Assembly: GCF_005222485.1 (NCBI RefSeq)
Contig: NZ_CP029078.1
Span: forward strand, 3,004,001 to 3,068,000
Length of the DNA stretch: 64,000 bases
Origin: Streptomyces griseoviridis
GTDB taxonomy: Bacteria; Actinomycetota; Actinomycetes; Streptomycetales; Streptomycetaceae
Direction of reading: 5' to 3'
Every line of letters starts with the position of its first letter. The first letter of the stretch is position 1. Positions 48,444 through 56,224 of the stretch are shown here, piece after piece. The position numbers were made by a program, and so were the translations under genes. The notes beneath the pieces are model-generated. The model was not told the origin of the DNA, searched no databases, and saw nothing but the letters and a program-made list of their open reading frames with translations.

Positions 48444-49655
48444 ATGTCGCCCTTCGTGACCGTGATCGCGTTCTCCGGAACCCGGCGGATGCCGACCGCC
48501 GTGGGCGTCTGCCTGCTGTCCTTCGCCGCGTTCTGGGTCGCCCAGCGGGCCGCGCACGTGTCGATGATCGATCTGCTGGTGTACCGGGCCGAGGGCGCCA
48601 CCGTGCGCGCGGGCGGCGACCTCTACGCGCTGCGCACCACCCACGCGCGGCTGCCCACCACCTACCCGCCGTTCGCCGCCCTGCTGTTCACCCCGCTGAC
48701 CCTGCTCGACACGGCGGCGCTGCGGCTGTTGGGCACGGTGGGCAACCTCGCGCTGCTCGTGCTGTTCGTGCGGCTGTCGCTGCGGCTCGTCGGGCACCCG
48801 CGCGCGGAGAGCGTCTGGTGGGTGTCCGCGGCTGCCGTCTGGTGCGAGCCGGTGTGGACGACGCTGCGCTACGGCCAGGTCAACCTGGCGCTCGCGGTGC
48901 TCGTCCTGTGGGACCTGACGCGGCGCGGCGCGGACCGCTGGGCGGGCGTCGGCATCGGGCTCGCCGCCGCCGTGAAGCTGACGCCCGCGCTGTTCGCGGT
49001 GTTCCTGCTCGCCGCCGGGATCACCGCCCGCGTCAGGGACGGCGGCGGAGCGCGGCATCTGCGGCACGCGCGCGGGGCGGCCGGTGTCTTCGCGGCGGCG
49101 ACGCTGCTCGCCGCGGTGCTCCTGCCGCGCGACTCATGGCGGTTCTGGACGCGGGCGCTGTTCCAGACCGGCCGGGTCGGGCACGCCGAGGACACCGCGA
49201 ACCAGGCCCTGCGCGGCGTTCTCGCGCGTCTGCTGCACGTTCCCGACCCGGGAGCCGGGTGGGCCGTCCTGGCGGCTGTGACGGCCGTGTGCGGCCTCGC
49301 CGTCGCCGTGCGTGCGGAGTTGGGCGGGCGGCACGCCTGGGCGGTGACGGCGTGCGCGGTGACCGCGCTGCTCGTCAGCCCGGTGTCGTGGTCGCACCAC
49401 TGGGTCTGGTGCGTGCCCGCCGTGCTGCTGCTGTGGACCGGGGCCGAGCGCCGGACGGCGGCGGCCGTGGCGCTGGTGTTCTGCTCGTACGCCCTGTGGT
49501 GGGTGCCGCACGGCCAGGGCCGCCCCGAACTGCGGCAGAACAGCCTGGAGTTGACGCTGTCCGCGCTCTACGCGGTGGCCGGCTGCGTCTACCTGGTGCT
49601 CGCCCGCCGGTCGGGGCGGGCCGTCACGCCGTCACGAACGAGTAGAACCGCTTGA
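48444..49655 (+). CDS. GT87-family polyprenyl-phosphate-mannose-type membrane glycosyltransferase
   Basis: About 403 residues with ten or so membrane helices. The N-terminal loop after helix 1 reads SMIDLLVYRAEGATVRAGGDLYAL, with the conserved Asp and the R-x-G-x6-G-x2-LY pattern typical of GT87 (DUF2029) mannosyltransferases. These use polyprenyl-phosphate-mannose outside the membrane. Later motifs include TTYPPFAALLFTPL and VLLVSPVSWSHHWVW. ATG at 48444 is used, beyond the tRNA. The 3' end overlaps the convergent zinc-ribbon gene by 32 bp. Acceptor is unknown; a wall polymer or lipoglycan is likely. Confidence 0.8.
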   Translation: MSPFVTVIAFSGTRRMPTAVGVCLLSFAAFWVAQRAAHVSMIDLLVYRAEGATVRAGGDLYALRTTHARLPTTYPPFAALLFTPLTLLDTAALRLLGTVGNLALLVLFVRLSLRLVGHPRAESVWWVSAAAVWCEPVWTTLRYGQVNLALAVLVLWDLTRRGADRWAGVGIGLAAAVKLTPALFAVFLLAAGITARVRDGGGARHLRHARGAAGVFAAATLLAAVLLPRDSWRFWTRALFQTGRVGHAEDTANQALRGVLARLLHVPDPGAGWAVLAAVTAVCGLAVAVRAELGGRHAWAVTACAVTALLVSPVSWSHHWVWCVPAVLLLWTGAERRTAAAVALVFCSYALWWVPHGQGRPELRQNSLELTLSALYAVAGCVYLVLARRSGRAVTPSRTSRTA

Positions 49656-49857
49656 GCGTGCAGTGCTCCTCCAGGAGGCGCCCGTAGATCGGTTCGCCCT
49701 CCAGTTCGCGGTACGTCTCGATCGGGTCGCCTTTTATGATCAGCGCCCGCGCGCACTCCTCGCACCAGTACTGGTAGCCGGGGTTGACCGGCTCCATGTC
49801 CCGCACGATCGGCGTCCCGCTGCCGCACCAGTCGCACTTTCGCCTGTGTGCACCCAT
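49624..49857 (-). CDS. Small zinc-ribbon-like protein
   Basis: A 77-residue protein. CDWCGSG (residues 8-14) and WCEECARAL (about 31-39) give a Cx2C ... Cx2C pattern for one zinc ion. The remainder is charged and helical (ETYRELEGEPIYGRLLEEHCTLKRFYSFV). It contains an ATA-AAA codon pair that is rare in this genome. Start ATG at 49857 comes three bases after the stop of a 57-residue upstream frame, so the two are probably one operon. Function unknown; DNA, RNA or protein binding is possible. Confidence 0.8.
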   Translation of the reverse strand: MGAHRRKCDWCGSGTPIVRDMEPVNPGYQYWCEECARALIIKGDPIETYRELEGEPIYGRLLEEHCTLKRFYSFVTA

Positions 49858-49860
49858 CGA

Positions 49861-50034
49861 TCAGCTCCGGCTGTGGCCGCGGGCCGTGCACACGGAGGAG
49901 ATCCCGCCGTCGTCACCGGGCATCCGGGCGACCTGGCCGAAACCGCGGGAAGGGCAGCTCGCGCGGGGCACCGTGGACCGTGTCAACGCCGCTTCGAGGA
50001 AGCCACCGACCTCCCCGAGGATGCTCGCAGGCAT
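49861..50034 (-). CDS. Small ORF upstream of the zinc-ribbon gene
   Basis: A 57-residue frame starting MPASILGEVGGFLEAAL with ATG at 50034 and TGA at 49861-49863. A strong GGAGGGAG lies six bases upstream, third codon positions are about 85-90% G/C, and the stop is three bases before the next ATG. These three features favour a real gene. The N-terminal 17 residues are amphipathic or hydrophobic, the rest polar. No family recognised. Confidence 0.55.
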   Translation of the reverse strand: MPASILGEVGGFLEAALTRSTVPRASCPSRGFGQVARMPGDDGGISSVCTARGHSRS

Positions 50035-50211
50035 CGCTACTCCCTCCCGTCGGGCCGCGCTCCCTTCCGGCCGTTTGATTCTGCCACGGCCGGACCAATA
50101 CGGTCAGCGACGCCTCAGTACCAGTCCGGACACGGCCCGACCCCGGGCGTCTCCTCGAAGAGGTATACGCCTGGGGACCTCGAAGCGCTCAAGGCCTCGG
50201 GGACGGGTACG

Positions 50212-50243
50212 AAAAATCCCGCCCCCCTCACGGGGAACGGGAT
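50212..50243 (-). terminator. Terminator of tRNA-Ala copy 2
   Basis: ATCCCG (50216-50221) pairs with CGGGAT (50238-50243), with a CCCC/GGGG inner stem. On the minus strand TTTTT follows (50216-50212). It sits 20 bp 3' of the tRNA. Confidence 0.8.
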
Positions 50244-50262
50244 CCTTTGTGATCGTGTCCTG

Positions 50263-50335
50263 TGGAGCTAAGGAGAATTGAACTCCTGACCTCCTGCATG
50301 CCATGCAGGCGCTCTACCAACTGAGCTATAGCCCC
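50263..50335 (-). tRNA. tRNA-Ala (anticodon GGC), copy 2
   Basis: Identical over all 73 bases to the copy at 48270-48342, with the same cloverleaf and GGC anticodon and no encoded CCA. Flanks differ except for a few bases 3' of the gene (CAGGA on the minus strand). Confidence 0.96.
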
Positions 50336-50429
50336 TCGCGTTCTTCCCGCTCGGCGGGGCGAACAAGAAGAACTTTAGCCTGCGACCTGCCGGAAAGTGA
50401 AATCCGGTGCGGGGCAGGTCACCGGGGCT

Positions 50430-51101
50430 TCAGTCGTCGTCGCCGAGGACCGGTTCGGGCAGGGTGCCGGCGTTGTGCTCTAGGAGCCGCCAGCCGCGCC
50501 CGCCCTCGCCGAGGACGGACCAGCAGCAGTTGGAGAGGCCGCCCAGGCTCTCCCAGTGCCGCGACTCCAGGCCGAGGAGCCGGCCGATGGTGGTGCGGAT
50601 GGTGCCGCCGTGGCTGACGACGACCAGGGTGCCGCCGTCGGGGAGCTTGTCGGCGTGGCCGAGCACCACGGGCGCGGCCCGGTCGGCGACCTCGGTCTCC
50701 AGCTCGCCGCCGCCCCTGCGGACCGGTTCGCCGCGCTTCCACGCCGCGTACTCGTCGCCGTGGCGCTCGATGATCTCGTCGTGGCTCAGCCCCTGCCAGG
50801 CGCCCGCGTAGGTCTCCCGCAGCCCTTCGTCGTGGGCGACCCGCAGGCCGGTGAGCGCGGCCAGCTCGGCGGCCGTGTTCGCGGCCCGCCGCAGGTCGGA
50901 GGCGACGATCGCGTCGGGGGCGAGGGAGGCGAGCAGCTTGGCGGCCCTGCGGGCCTGGGCGACGCCGGTCTCGGTCAGCTCGACGTCCGTGGTGCCCTGG
51001 AAGCGGCGCTCCACGTTCCACGAGGTCTGGCCGTGGCGCCACAGGATGAGCCGGCGACCCCGGCCGGAACGGCCGGAGGTCACCTCACCGGTGGCGCTCA
51101 T
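50430..51101 (-). CDS. Histidine phosphatase (phosphoglycerate-mutase-like)
   Basis: About 223 residues of the histidine phosphatase superfamily. The active-site RHG is in LILWRHGQTSWNVERRFQGTTDVELTETG, and the second His is in VVSHGGTIRT. The RRFQG-x6-LTETG arrangement is that of broad phosphatases (GpmB/CobC/PhoE-like) more than true mutases. ATG at 51101 shares its A with the rsfS stop (TGATG). In actinobacteria the rsfS-linked phosphatase is often called a phosphoglycerate mutase; acid phosphatase or glucosyl-3-phosphoglycerate phosphatase activity is as plausible. Confidence 0.88.
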   Translation of the reverse strand: MSATGEVTSGRSGRGRRLILWRHGQTSWNVERRFQGTTDVELTETGVAQARRAAKLLASLAPDAIVASDLRRAANTAAELAALTGLRVAHDEGLRETYAGAWQGLSHDEIIERHGDEYAAWKRGEPVRRGGGELETEVADRAAPVVLGHADKLPDGGTLVVVSHGGTIRTTIGRLLGLESRHWESLGGLSNCCWSVLGEGGRGWRLLEHNAGTLPEPVLGDDD

Positions 51102-51544
51102 CACCACTCACCTCCCGGCCGGTCCGCCTCCTCGTCGTCCCGCAGCTTCGCGTGCTCGGCGGCCTTGCCGCGGGTGGCCTTCGCCTCGGCGGGCAGCTCC
51201 AGCTCGGGGCAGTCCTTCCAGAGGCGCTCGAGGGCGTAGAAGACCCGCTCCTCGCTGTGCTGGACGTGGACGACGATGTCGACGTAGTCGAGCAGGACCC
51301 AGCGGGCCTCGCGGTCGCCCTCACGGCGTACCGGCTTGACCCCCAGCTCCTTCGAGAGGCGCTCCTCGATCTCGTCGACGATGGACTTGACCTGGCGGTC
51401 GTTGGGCGCGGAGGCCAGCAGGAAGGCGTCCGTGATCGACAGGACGTCGCTGACGTCGTAGGCGATGATGTCGTGCGCGAGCTTGTCGGCGGCCGCCTGC
51501 GCGGCGGTGTTGATCAGCTCGATGGAGCGGTCGGTGGCGGTCAC
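51101..51544 (-). CDS. rsfS: Ribosome silencing factor RsfS
   Basis: About 147 residues. RsfS binds ribosomal protein L14 and blocks subunit joining in starved cells. The core is RSIELINTAAQAAADKLAHDIIAYDVSDVLSITDAFLLAS, then RQVKSIVDEIEERL, REGDREARWVLLDYVDIVVHVQ and REERVFYALERLWKD-type sequence. GTG at 51544 gives the conserved start; the upstream 51 residues are spurious. It sits between an LCP gene and a phosphatase in the conserved nadD-LCP-rsfS-phosphatase operon. Confidence 0.95.
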   Translation of the reverse strand: MTATDRSIELINTAAQAAADKLAHDIIAYDVSDVLSITDAFLLASAPNDRQVKSIVDEIEERLSKELGVKPVRREGDREARWVLLDYVDIVVHVQHSEERVFYALERLWKDCPELELPAEAKATRGKAAEHAKLRDDEEADRPGGEW

Positions 51545-51601
51545 TACAAGGCTTTCGGTAGGCGGACGATGACCCCCAAGGGTCTCACGGACCACCGGGG
51601 C

Positions 51602-51633
51602 CACCCCACGTGTTATCCGGATCACGTGGGGTG
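51602..51633 (-). terminator. Strong hairpin between the LCP gene and rsfS
   Basis: CACCCCACGTG (51602-51612) and CACGTGGGGTG (51623-51633) form a perfect 11-bp stem. The loop contains ATCCGGAT, itself a palindrome. No T tract follows. It may reduce read-through into rsfS or be an RNA processing site. Confidence 0.55.
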
Positions 51634-51700
51634 CGGCGCCCGCCAGGGGGTGTCCGGCCCTTCCCGCCGCCCGGCGGGGGCGGCGGCACGGCGTCACCCG

Positions 51701-53449
51701 CTAGGACGCCGAGGACGGCTGGTAGTCCTGCCCGAGGACGACCGTGACGTCGGCGTTCGACGCCGTCTTCCCCTTGGCCACGGCGCCGGCCGGAAGGCCC
51801 AGGGTCTTGGCGACCTCGGTGGCGTCGTCCTTGTCCTCCGCGTCCGTGTAGAGCACCTGGGACGTGGCCTGGGCGGTGCCCGAGGTGCCGCCGTCGAGGA
51901 AGGTGAAGCCGCCGTTGAGGAGCACCACGCGGGCCTTCTCGGTGTCGTCCTTGGTCCCGCTGGCGTTCTGCACGGAGACCCGGACGGCGGAGCCCTGCTC
52001 GGGGCTCTTGGCGCTGCCGCCGAGGACGTCCTTGACGACGCTCGCGCTGGCCTCGGTGCTGAGGGTGCCGTCGCTCTGGACGGGCAGCATCGCGGTCCTG
52101 TAGTCGCCGCCCTTGGCCAGCTCGGAGAGTTTGGCGAGGAACCCGCCGAGGTCCTTGTCGGTCAGCGACGGGTCGAGGATCTGGGCGAGCGTCTGCACGG
52201 TGACCGTGGCGGCCTGGGCGTCCGAGGAGATCTTGCGGAGCATGGCCTGCACGACCTGTCCGAACCGTTCCAGCTGGGCGTTCTGGGCCTCGCCCGAGGC
52301 GCGGTGGGTGGCGTAGGCGACGGCCATCTTGCCGCTGAGGGTCTGGCTCTTGCCCTGGTGGACGAGGGGGGCGCTGTTCTTCTTCTTGGCGTCCGGGTCG
52401 GGCACCGAGGTGTTGGTGTCCACCTCGATGTTGCCGACCAGGTCGACGAGGTTCTGCAGATAGGGCGTGTCCAGCCGCCAGGTGCCCTCGATGTCGGTGC
52501 CGAGGACGGTGTCGAGGGCCTCGCGGGTGCCGGAGGAACCGTCGTCGTCGACGGACTTGGCGAGCGTGGTGCTGCCCCCGCCGTCGCCGTCGGTCAGGGC
52601 GAGGGAGTTGGGCAGCAGGACGGTGGTGCCCTGGCGCGCGGTGGTGTTGTCGACGAGCAGCGCGGTGGAGGTGGCGCCCGATCCGGTGTCGTGCAGATGG
52701 ACGACGACCACGTCCCGTTTCTGGGCCGCGGCGGAGGTCGCGGTGCCCTTCGCGGCGTCCGACGAGGAGAGGCCGGGGAGGCTGCCCGCGTACCAGAGGT
52801 ATCCGACGCCGCCGGCCGCGACCACGGCGAGGGCGACGACCAGCGCGACGACCCGGCTGCGCGCCCTGCGCTTGGCCTCCTCGCGGCGTTCGGTGCGGTT
52901 CTCGGTGAAGTTCAGCCAGTCGATGACGTCCTCGGAGTCGCCGTCGGGCTCCTCCACGAACGCGAACTGCTCGGGGGCCTGGCCGGTCCCGTCCGCCGTC
53001 TCCTGCCGTGCCTCGGTGGGCTGTTCGGCGTACTCGGGCGGCGCCGACTGCTGCGGGATGTAGGCGGTCTGCTCGGCGACCCGCGGCTGCCGCCCGGTGG
53101 CGGAGGCGGACTGCCCGTACGGGTCGTAGGAGGTCGGCTGCTGCCCGTAGGGGTCGTAGCCGGGGGTGACGGGCTGCTGCCCGGTGCCGGGCTGCCCGTA
53201 GGGGTCGTAGCCCTGCTGACCGCCCGAGCCGGCGTACGGGTCGTATCCGTACGCCTGTTGGCCCTGCTGCCCCTGCCCCTGCCCCTGCCCCTGATGTTGC
53301 TGTTGCTGTTGCTGCTGCTGTGCGTACGGGTCGTACTGCTGCGGGGGCTGCTGGGGCTGCGCCTGCCGGTAGACCGGCTGCCCGTACTCGTCGTACCCCA
53401 CCAGCTCGTACTGGTCGTTCCCGTAGCCCGCGTCGTATCGGTCGTTCAC
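51701..53449 (-). CDS. LytR-CpsA-Psr (LCP)-family membrane protein, PdtA-like
   Basis: About 582 residues from the GTG at 53449 (GAGGGG upstream). The N-terminal 198 residues are cytoplasmic, Gln/Tyr-rich, with five YDPY motifs. One membrane helix follows (about 199-220), then an extracytoplasmic LCP-like domain (about 245-440) and a LytR_C domain (about 470-575: VRVSVQNASG). The usual catalytic PRD is replaced by LLPNSLAL, and the Arg pair region reads VAYATHRASGEAQNAQLERFGQ, so activity is uncertain. It sits in the nadD operon where S. coelicolor has pdtA (SCO2578), which as I recall is needed for spore-wall glycopolymer transfer. Confidence 0.85.
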   Translation of the reverse strand: MNDRYDAGYGNDQYELVGYDEYGQPVYRQAQPQQPPQQYDPYAQQQQQQQQHQGQGQGQGQQGQQAYGYDPYAGSGGQQGYDPYGQPGTGQQPVTPGYDPYGQQPTSYDPYGQSASATGRQPRVAEQTAYIPQQSAPPEYAEQPTEARQETADGTGQAPEQFAFVEEPDGDSEDVIDWLNFTENRTERREEAKRRARSRVVALVVALAVVAAGGVGYLWYAGSLPGLSSSDAAKGTATSAAAQKRDVVVVHLHDTGSGATSTALLVDNTTARQGTTVLLPNSLALTDGDGGGSTTLAKSVDDDGSSGTREALDTVLGTDIEGTWRLDTPYLQNLVDLVGNIEVDTNTSVPDPDAKKKNSAPLVHQGKSQTLSGKMAVAYATHRASGEAQNAQLERFGQVVQAMLRKISSDAQAATVTVQTLAQILDPSLTDKDLGGFLAKLSELAKGGDYRTAMLPVQSDGTLSTEASASVVKDVLGGSAKSPEQGSAVRVSVQNASGTKDDTEKARVVLLNGGFTFLDGGTSGTAQATSQVLYTDAEDKDDATEVAKTLGLPAGAVAKGKTASNADVTVVLGQDYQPSSAS

Positions 53450-53465
53450 CGGTGCCCCTCTCGGC

Positions 53466-54161
53466 TCACTCGCCGCGGTACAGCTCGCGCTTGTCGATAT
53501 AGCGCACGACTCCGTCGGGCACCAGGTACCAGACGGGGTCCCCCTTGGCGACTCTCGCACGGCAGTCTGTGGAGGAGATGGCGAGCGCGGGAACCTCGAC
53601 CAGCGAGACACCGCCCTCCGGGAGCCCCCGGTCGGTCAGTTGGTGGCCGGGACGGGTGCAGCCGATGAAGTGCGCGAGGGAGAACAGTTCCTCCGAGTCG
53701 CGCCAGCTGAGGATCTGCCCGAGGGCGTCGGCGCCGGTGATGAAGAACAAGTCGGCGTCGGGGTTGAGGGAGCGCAGATCGCGCAGGGTGTCGACGGTGT
53801 AGGTGGCGCCGCCGCGGTCGATGTCGATCCGGCTCACGGAGAACTGCGGGTTCTCGGCGGTCGCGATGACCGTCATCAGATAGCGGTCCTCGGCCGGGGA
53901 GACATCGCGGTGACTCTTCTGCCACGGCTGGCCCGTCGGGACGAACACCACCTCGTCCAGGGCGAATTGAGCCGCGACCTCACTGGCGGCCACCAGGTGT
54001 CCGTGGTGGATCGGGTCGAACGTCCCGCCCATGACACCCAGGCGGCGCCTGCCCGGGTTGGAGGGGCCGCCCGCGGGGCCGCTCGCCGGTCGCCGCGCGC
54101 CGTCGGCCTGGCCGTTCGCCGTGTCCTTCGCCGGACCGGTAGGCATGTCCTGCTCTCCCAT
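53466..54161 (-). CDS. nadD: Nicotinate-nucleotide adenylyltransferase
   Basis: About 231 residues. NadD joins nicotinate mononucleotide and ATP to deamido-NAD, in NAD synthesis. The nucleotidyltransferase motif [20 protein letters not shown] (about 42-61) and the C-terminal [13 protein letters not shown] (ISSTxxR) are intact, as is VPTGQPWQK. The first about 35 residues are Gly/Pro/Ala-rich and disordered, longer than in E. coli NadD but common in streptomycetes. ATG at 54161 is preferred. It leads the operon with the LCP gene 16 bp downstream. Confidence 0.96.
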   Translation of the reverse strand: MGEQDMPTGPAKDTANGQADGARRPASGPAGGPSNPGRRRLGVMGGTFDPIHHGHLVAASEVAAQFALDEVVFVPTGQPWQKSHRDVSPAEDRYLMTVIATAENPQFSVSRIDIDRGGATYTVDTLRDLRSLNPDADLFFITGADALGQILSWRDSEELFSLAHFIGCTRPGHQLTDRGLPEGGVSLVEVPALAISSTDCRARVAKGDPVWYLVPDGVVRYIDKRELYRGE

Positions 54162-54219
54162 GCGTGCAGACCCTACCGGCCCGGTACGGGCACCTCGCCT
54201 GCCAGCCGCCCGGGGACGG

Positions 54220-54387
54220 TCAGCGGTCGCGGTTGAAGCGGGTGGTGATCCAGAGCAGGAGCAGCAGGATGATGAAGGCGCTGCCACCGGTGACCAGGGG
54301 GTTGAGGCTCTCGTGGTTGCCGCCTCCGTGCTCCTCGCCCTCGGCGGCGAGGGTGACCAGCTGGGCAGCGGCGCTGTGGATGCTCAT
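54220..54387 (-). CDS. Small single-pass membrane protein (55 aa)
   Basis: A 55-residue protein from ATG 54387 to TGA 54220-54222. The N terminus is [17 protein letters not shown], then a His/Glu/Gly-rich linker ([15 protein letters not shown]), one membrane helix ([16 protein letters not shown]) and a basic end (RFNRDR). The sequence is protein-like with high GC3. It lies 58 bp upstream of nadD in the same direction. The basic tail predicts an outside N terminus. Function unknown. Confidence 0.75.
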   Translation of the reverse strand: MSIHSAAAQLVTLAAEGEEHGGGNHESLNPLVTGGSAFIILLLLLWITTRFNRDR

Positions 54388-54540
54388 CTTCGGCAGGACC
54401 TATCCGGTGTGGGCGGGATAAAGACGTCGGCCCATGGTAAGCGGGCGCCTCCCCGGCGATCACGCCGACTCCGCCATCGGGAGGCCGCCGGACGGACCGT
54501 CGGACCACCGCAGGACCACCGCCGGCCGGCTTCGTGCGAC

Positions 54541-54672
54541 CGCGGACCGGCCGCCGACCGACCGCGAACCGGCCGCCGACCGACCGCGAACCGGCCGCCG
54601 ACCGACCGCGAACCGGCCGCCGACCGACCGCGGACCGGCCGTCGGTCGACCGGGGACAGGCCGCCGATCGAC
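54541..54672. repeat. Six tandem 22-bp units
   Basis: Units at 54541, 54563, 54585, 54607, 54629 and 54651, with consensus beginning CGCGAACCGGCCGCC and ending GACCGAC. Units 2-4 are identical and the ends degenerate. The array lies between two small membrane-protein genes in the 317-bp gap 54388-54704, which holds no other feature. Confidence 0.85.
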
Positions 54673-54704
54673 TGGGGCGGGCCGCCGGGAACCTTCCGGT
54701 CGGC

Positions 54705-54860
54705 TCAGTCGTCGTTCCGTTTGTACCCGCGGAGCAGGAACCACCCGGTGAGCGCACACCCCACGACCATCACGATCAGAATGACCCGCAGCAGGTCGCC
54801 CGACGACCCCTGGTGCTGGGCGGCCTGGGCGAGCCAGACGGCCCGGGAACTGTGCGCCAT
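54705..54860 (-). CDS. Small single-pass membrane protein (51 aa)
   Basis: A 51-residue protein, ATG at 54860, TGA 54705-54707, preceded by GAAGGAG at seven bases. N-terminal amphipathic segment SSRAVWLAQAAQHQGSSGDLL, one membrane helix (RVILIVMVVGCALTGWFLL) and a charged tail RGYKRNDD. The strong ribosome site makes it convincing. It is divergent from the M48 protease gene by 102 bp. Function unknown. Confidence 0.78.
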   Translation of the reverse strand: MAHSSRAVWLAQAAQHQGSSGDLLRVILIVMVVGCALTGWFLLRGYKRNDD

Positions 54861-54962
54861 GGCGTGACTCCTTCGCTGAACTGCCCGTCCACGGTATCTC
54901 CACCTAGGCTGGGCGCCGCTTCGGGGGCACTTTGGGCACACAGACGCACATGGGGGGACCAC

Positions 54963-56096
54963 ATGTCCGACGACGGCCACGAGCACGAGGCGCACGAGCA
55001 CGTACCGAGCAGGCAGCGCAGGCGCTTCCCGGGGATCTCCTCGCGCGCGTACGAACACCCGGCCGACCGCAGCGCGCTGGTGGCGCTGCGCAAGCTGACC
55101 GGCTTCGACACCGTCTTCAAGGCGCTCAGCGGTCTGCTGCCCGAGCGGAGTCTGCGGCTGCTGTTCCTCTCGGACTCGGTCCGGGTCTCCGACCAGCAGT
55201 TCGCCCACCTCAACGACATGCTGCGGGACGCCTGCTACATCCTGGACCTGGAGAAGGTCCCCCCGATGTACGTGAACCAGGACCCGCAGCCGAACGCGAT
55301 GTGCATCGGTCTCGACGAGCCGATCATCGTCGTCACCACCGGCCTGGTCGAGCTGCTCGACGAGGAGGAGATGCGGGCGGTGGTCGGCCACGAGGTGGGC
55401 CACGCCCTGTCCGGGCACTCCGTGTACCGCACGATCCTGCTGTTCCTGACCAGCCTGGCCCTCCGGGTCGCCTGGATCCCGCTGGGCAACCTGGCGATCA
55501 TGGCGATCATCACCGCGCTGCGCGAGTGGTTCCGCAAGTCGGAGCTGTCCGCGGACCGGGCGGGTCTGCTGGTCGGCCAGGACCTCCAGGCGTCGATGCG
55601 CGGCCTGATGAAGATCGCGGGCGGCAACCACCTGCACGAGATGAACGTGGACGCGTTCCTGGCGCAGGCCGAGGAGTACGAGGCGGGCGGCGACCTGCGC
55701 GACTCGGTCCTGAAGATCCTGAACGTGATGCCGAGGTCGCACCCCTTCACCACGGTCCGCGCGGCCGAGCTGAAGAAGTGGGCGGCGAGCCGGGACCACC
55801 AGCGGATCACGGACGGCCACTATCCGCGTCGCGACGAGGACAAGGACACCTCGGTGGCCGACTCCTTCCGTGAGTCGGCGGCGAGCTACGCGACCAACGT
55901 GAAGAACTCCAAGGACCCGCTGATGAAGCTGGTCTCGGACCTCGCGGGCGGCGCGGGCGACCTGGGCGGCCGGGTCCGCCGCGGCTTCGGCGGGTTCACG
56001 GGTTCGTCCCCGGCGGGCGGCGGCTCCACGGACGGGCCGTCGAAGGACGAACCGCCGAGGGAGGGACCCGGGGCGAACGGCTCCGCGACGGACTGA
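54963..56096 (+). CDS. M48-family metallopeptidase
   Basis: About 377 residues, an HtpX/Ste24-like zinc protease. The zinc motif is VVGHEVGHALSGH (HExxH; H-E-V-G-H), and the third ligand Glu is in WFRKSELSADRAGLL. Membrane segments flank it (TILLFLTSLALRVAWI, LGNLAIMAIITAL). N-terminal residues 1-20 are His/Glu-rich. The C-terminal about 60 residues are Gly/Ser-rich. ATG at 54963 follows GGGGGGA, with TAGGCT at 54904-54909 as a likely -10. It probably degrades membrane or misfolded envelope proteins. Confidence 0.92.
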   Translation: MSDDGHEHEAHEHVPSRQRRRFPGISSRAYEHPADRSALVALRKLTGFDTVFKALSGLLPERSLRLLFLSDSVRVSDQQFAHLNDMLRDACYILDLEKVPPMYVNQDPQPNAMCIGLDEPIIVVTTGLVELLDEEEMRAVVGHEVGHALSGHSVYRTILLFLTSLALRVAWIPLGNLAIMAIITALREWFRKSELSADRAGLLVGQDLQASMRGLMKIAGGNHLHEMNVDAFLAQAEEYEAGGDLRDSVLKILNVMPRSHPFTTVRAAELKKWAASRDHQRITDGHYPRRDEDKDTSVADSFRESAASYATNVKNSKDPLMKLVSDLAGGAGDLGGRVRRGFGGFTGSSPAGGGSTDGPSKDEPPREGPGANGSATD

Positions 56097-56224
56097 CCGC
56101 CGGGGCGGCCGACCCGGCCGTCGCGGGGCATCCCCCGGGCGGCGCGCGGGTGTTCCCGGATCGCTCTTCGGGGGCTCACCGCGCCCGCCCCTTCCCCGGC
56201 CGGCCGATGTCGGCCGGGGCGGTC

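Noticed and set aside
48270..50335. Integrated mobile element between the two tRNA-Ala genes
   Set aside because: No integrase, excisionase or direct att-type repeat beyond the tRNA itself; the enclosed genes have normal host composition.
54541..54672. CRISPR array
   Set aside because: The 22-bp units are contiguous without unique spacers, and no cas genes are present. It is a simple tandem repeat.
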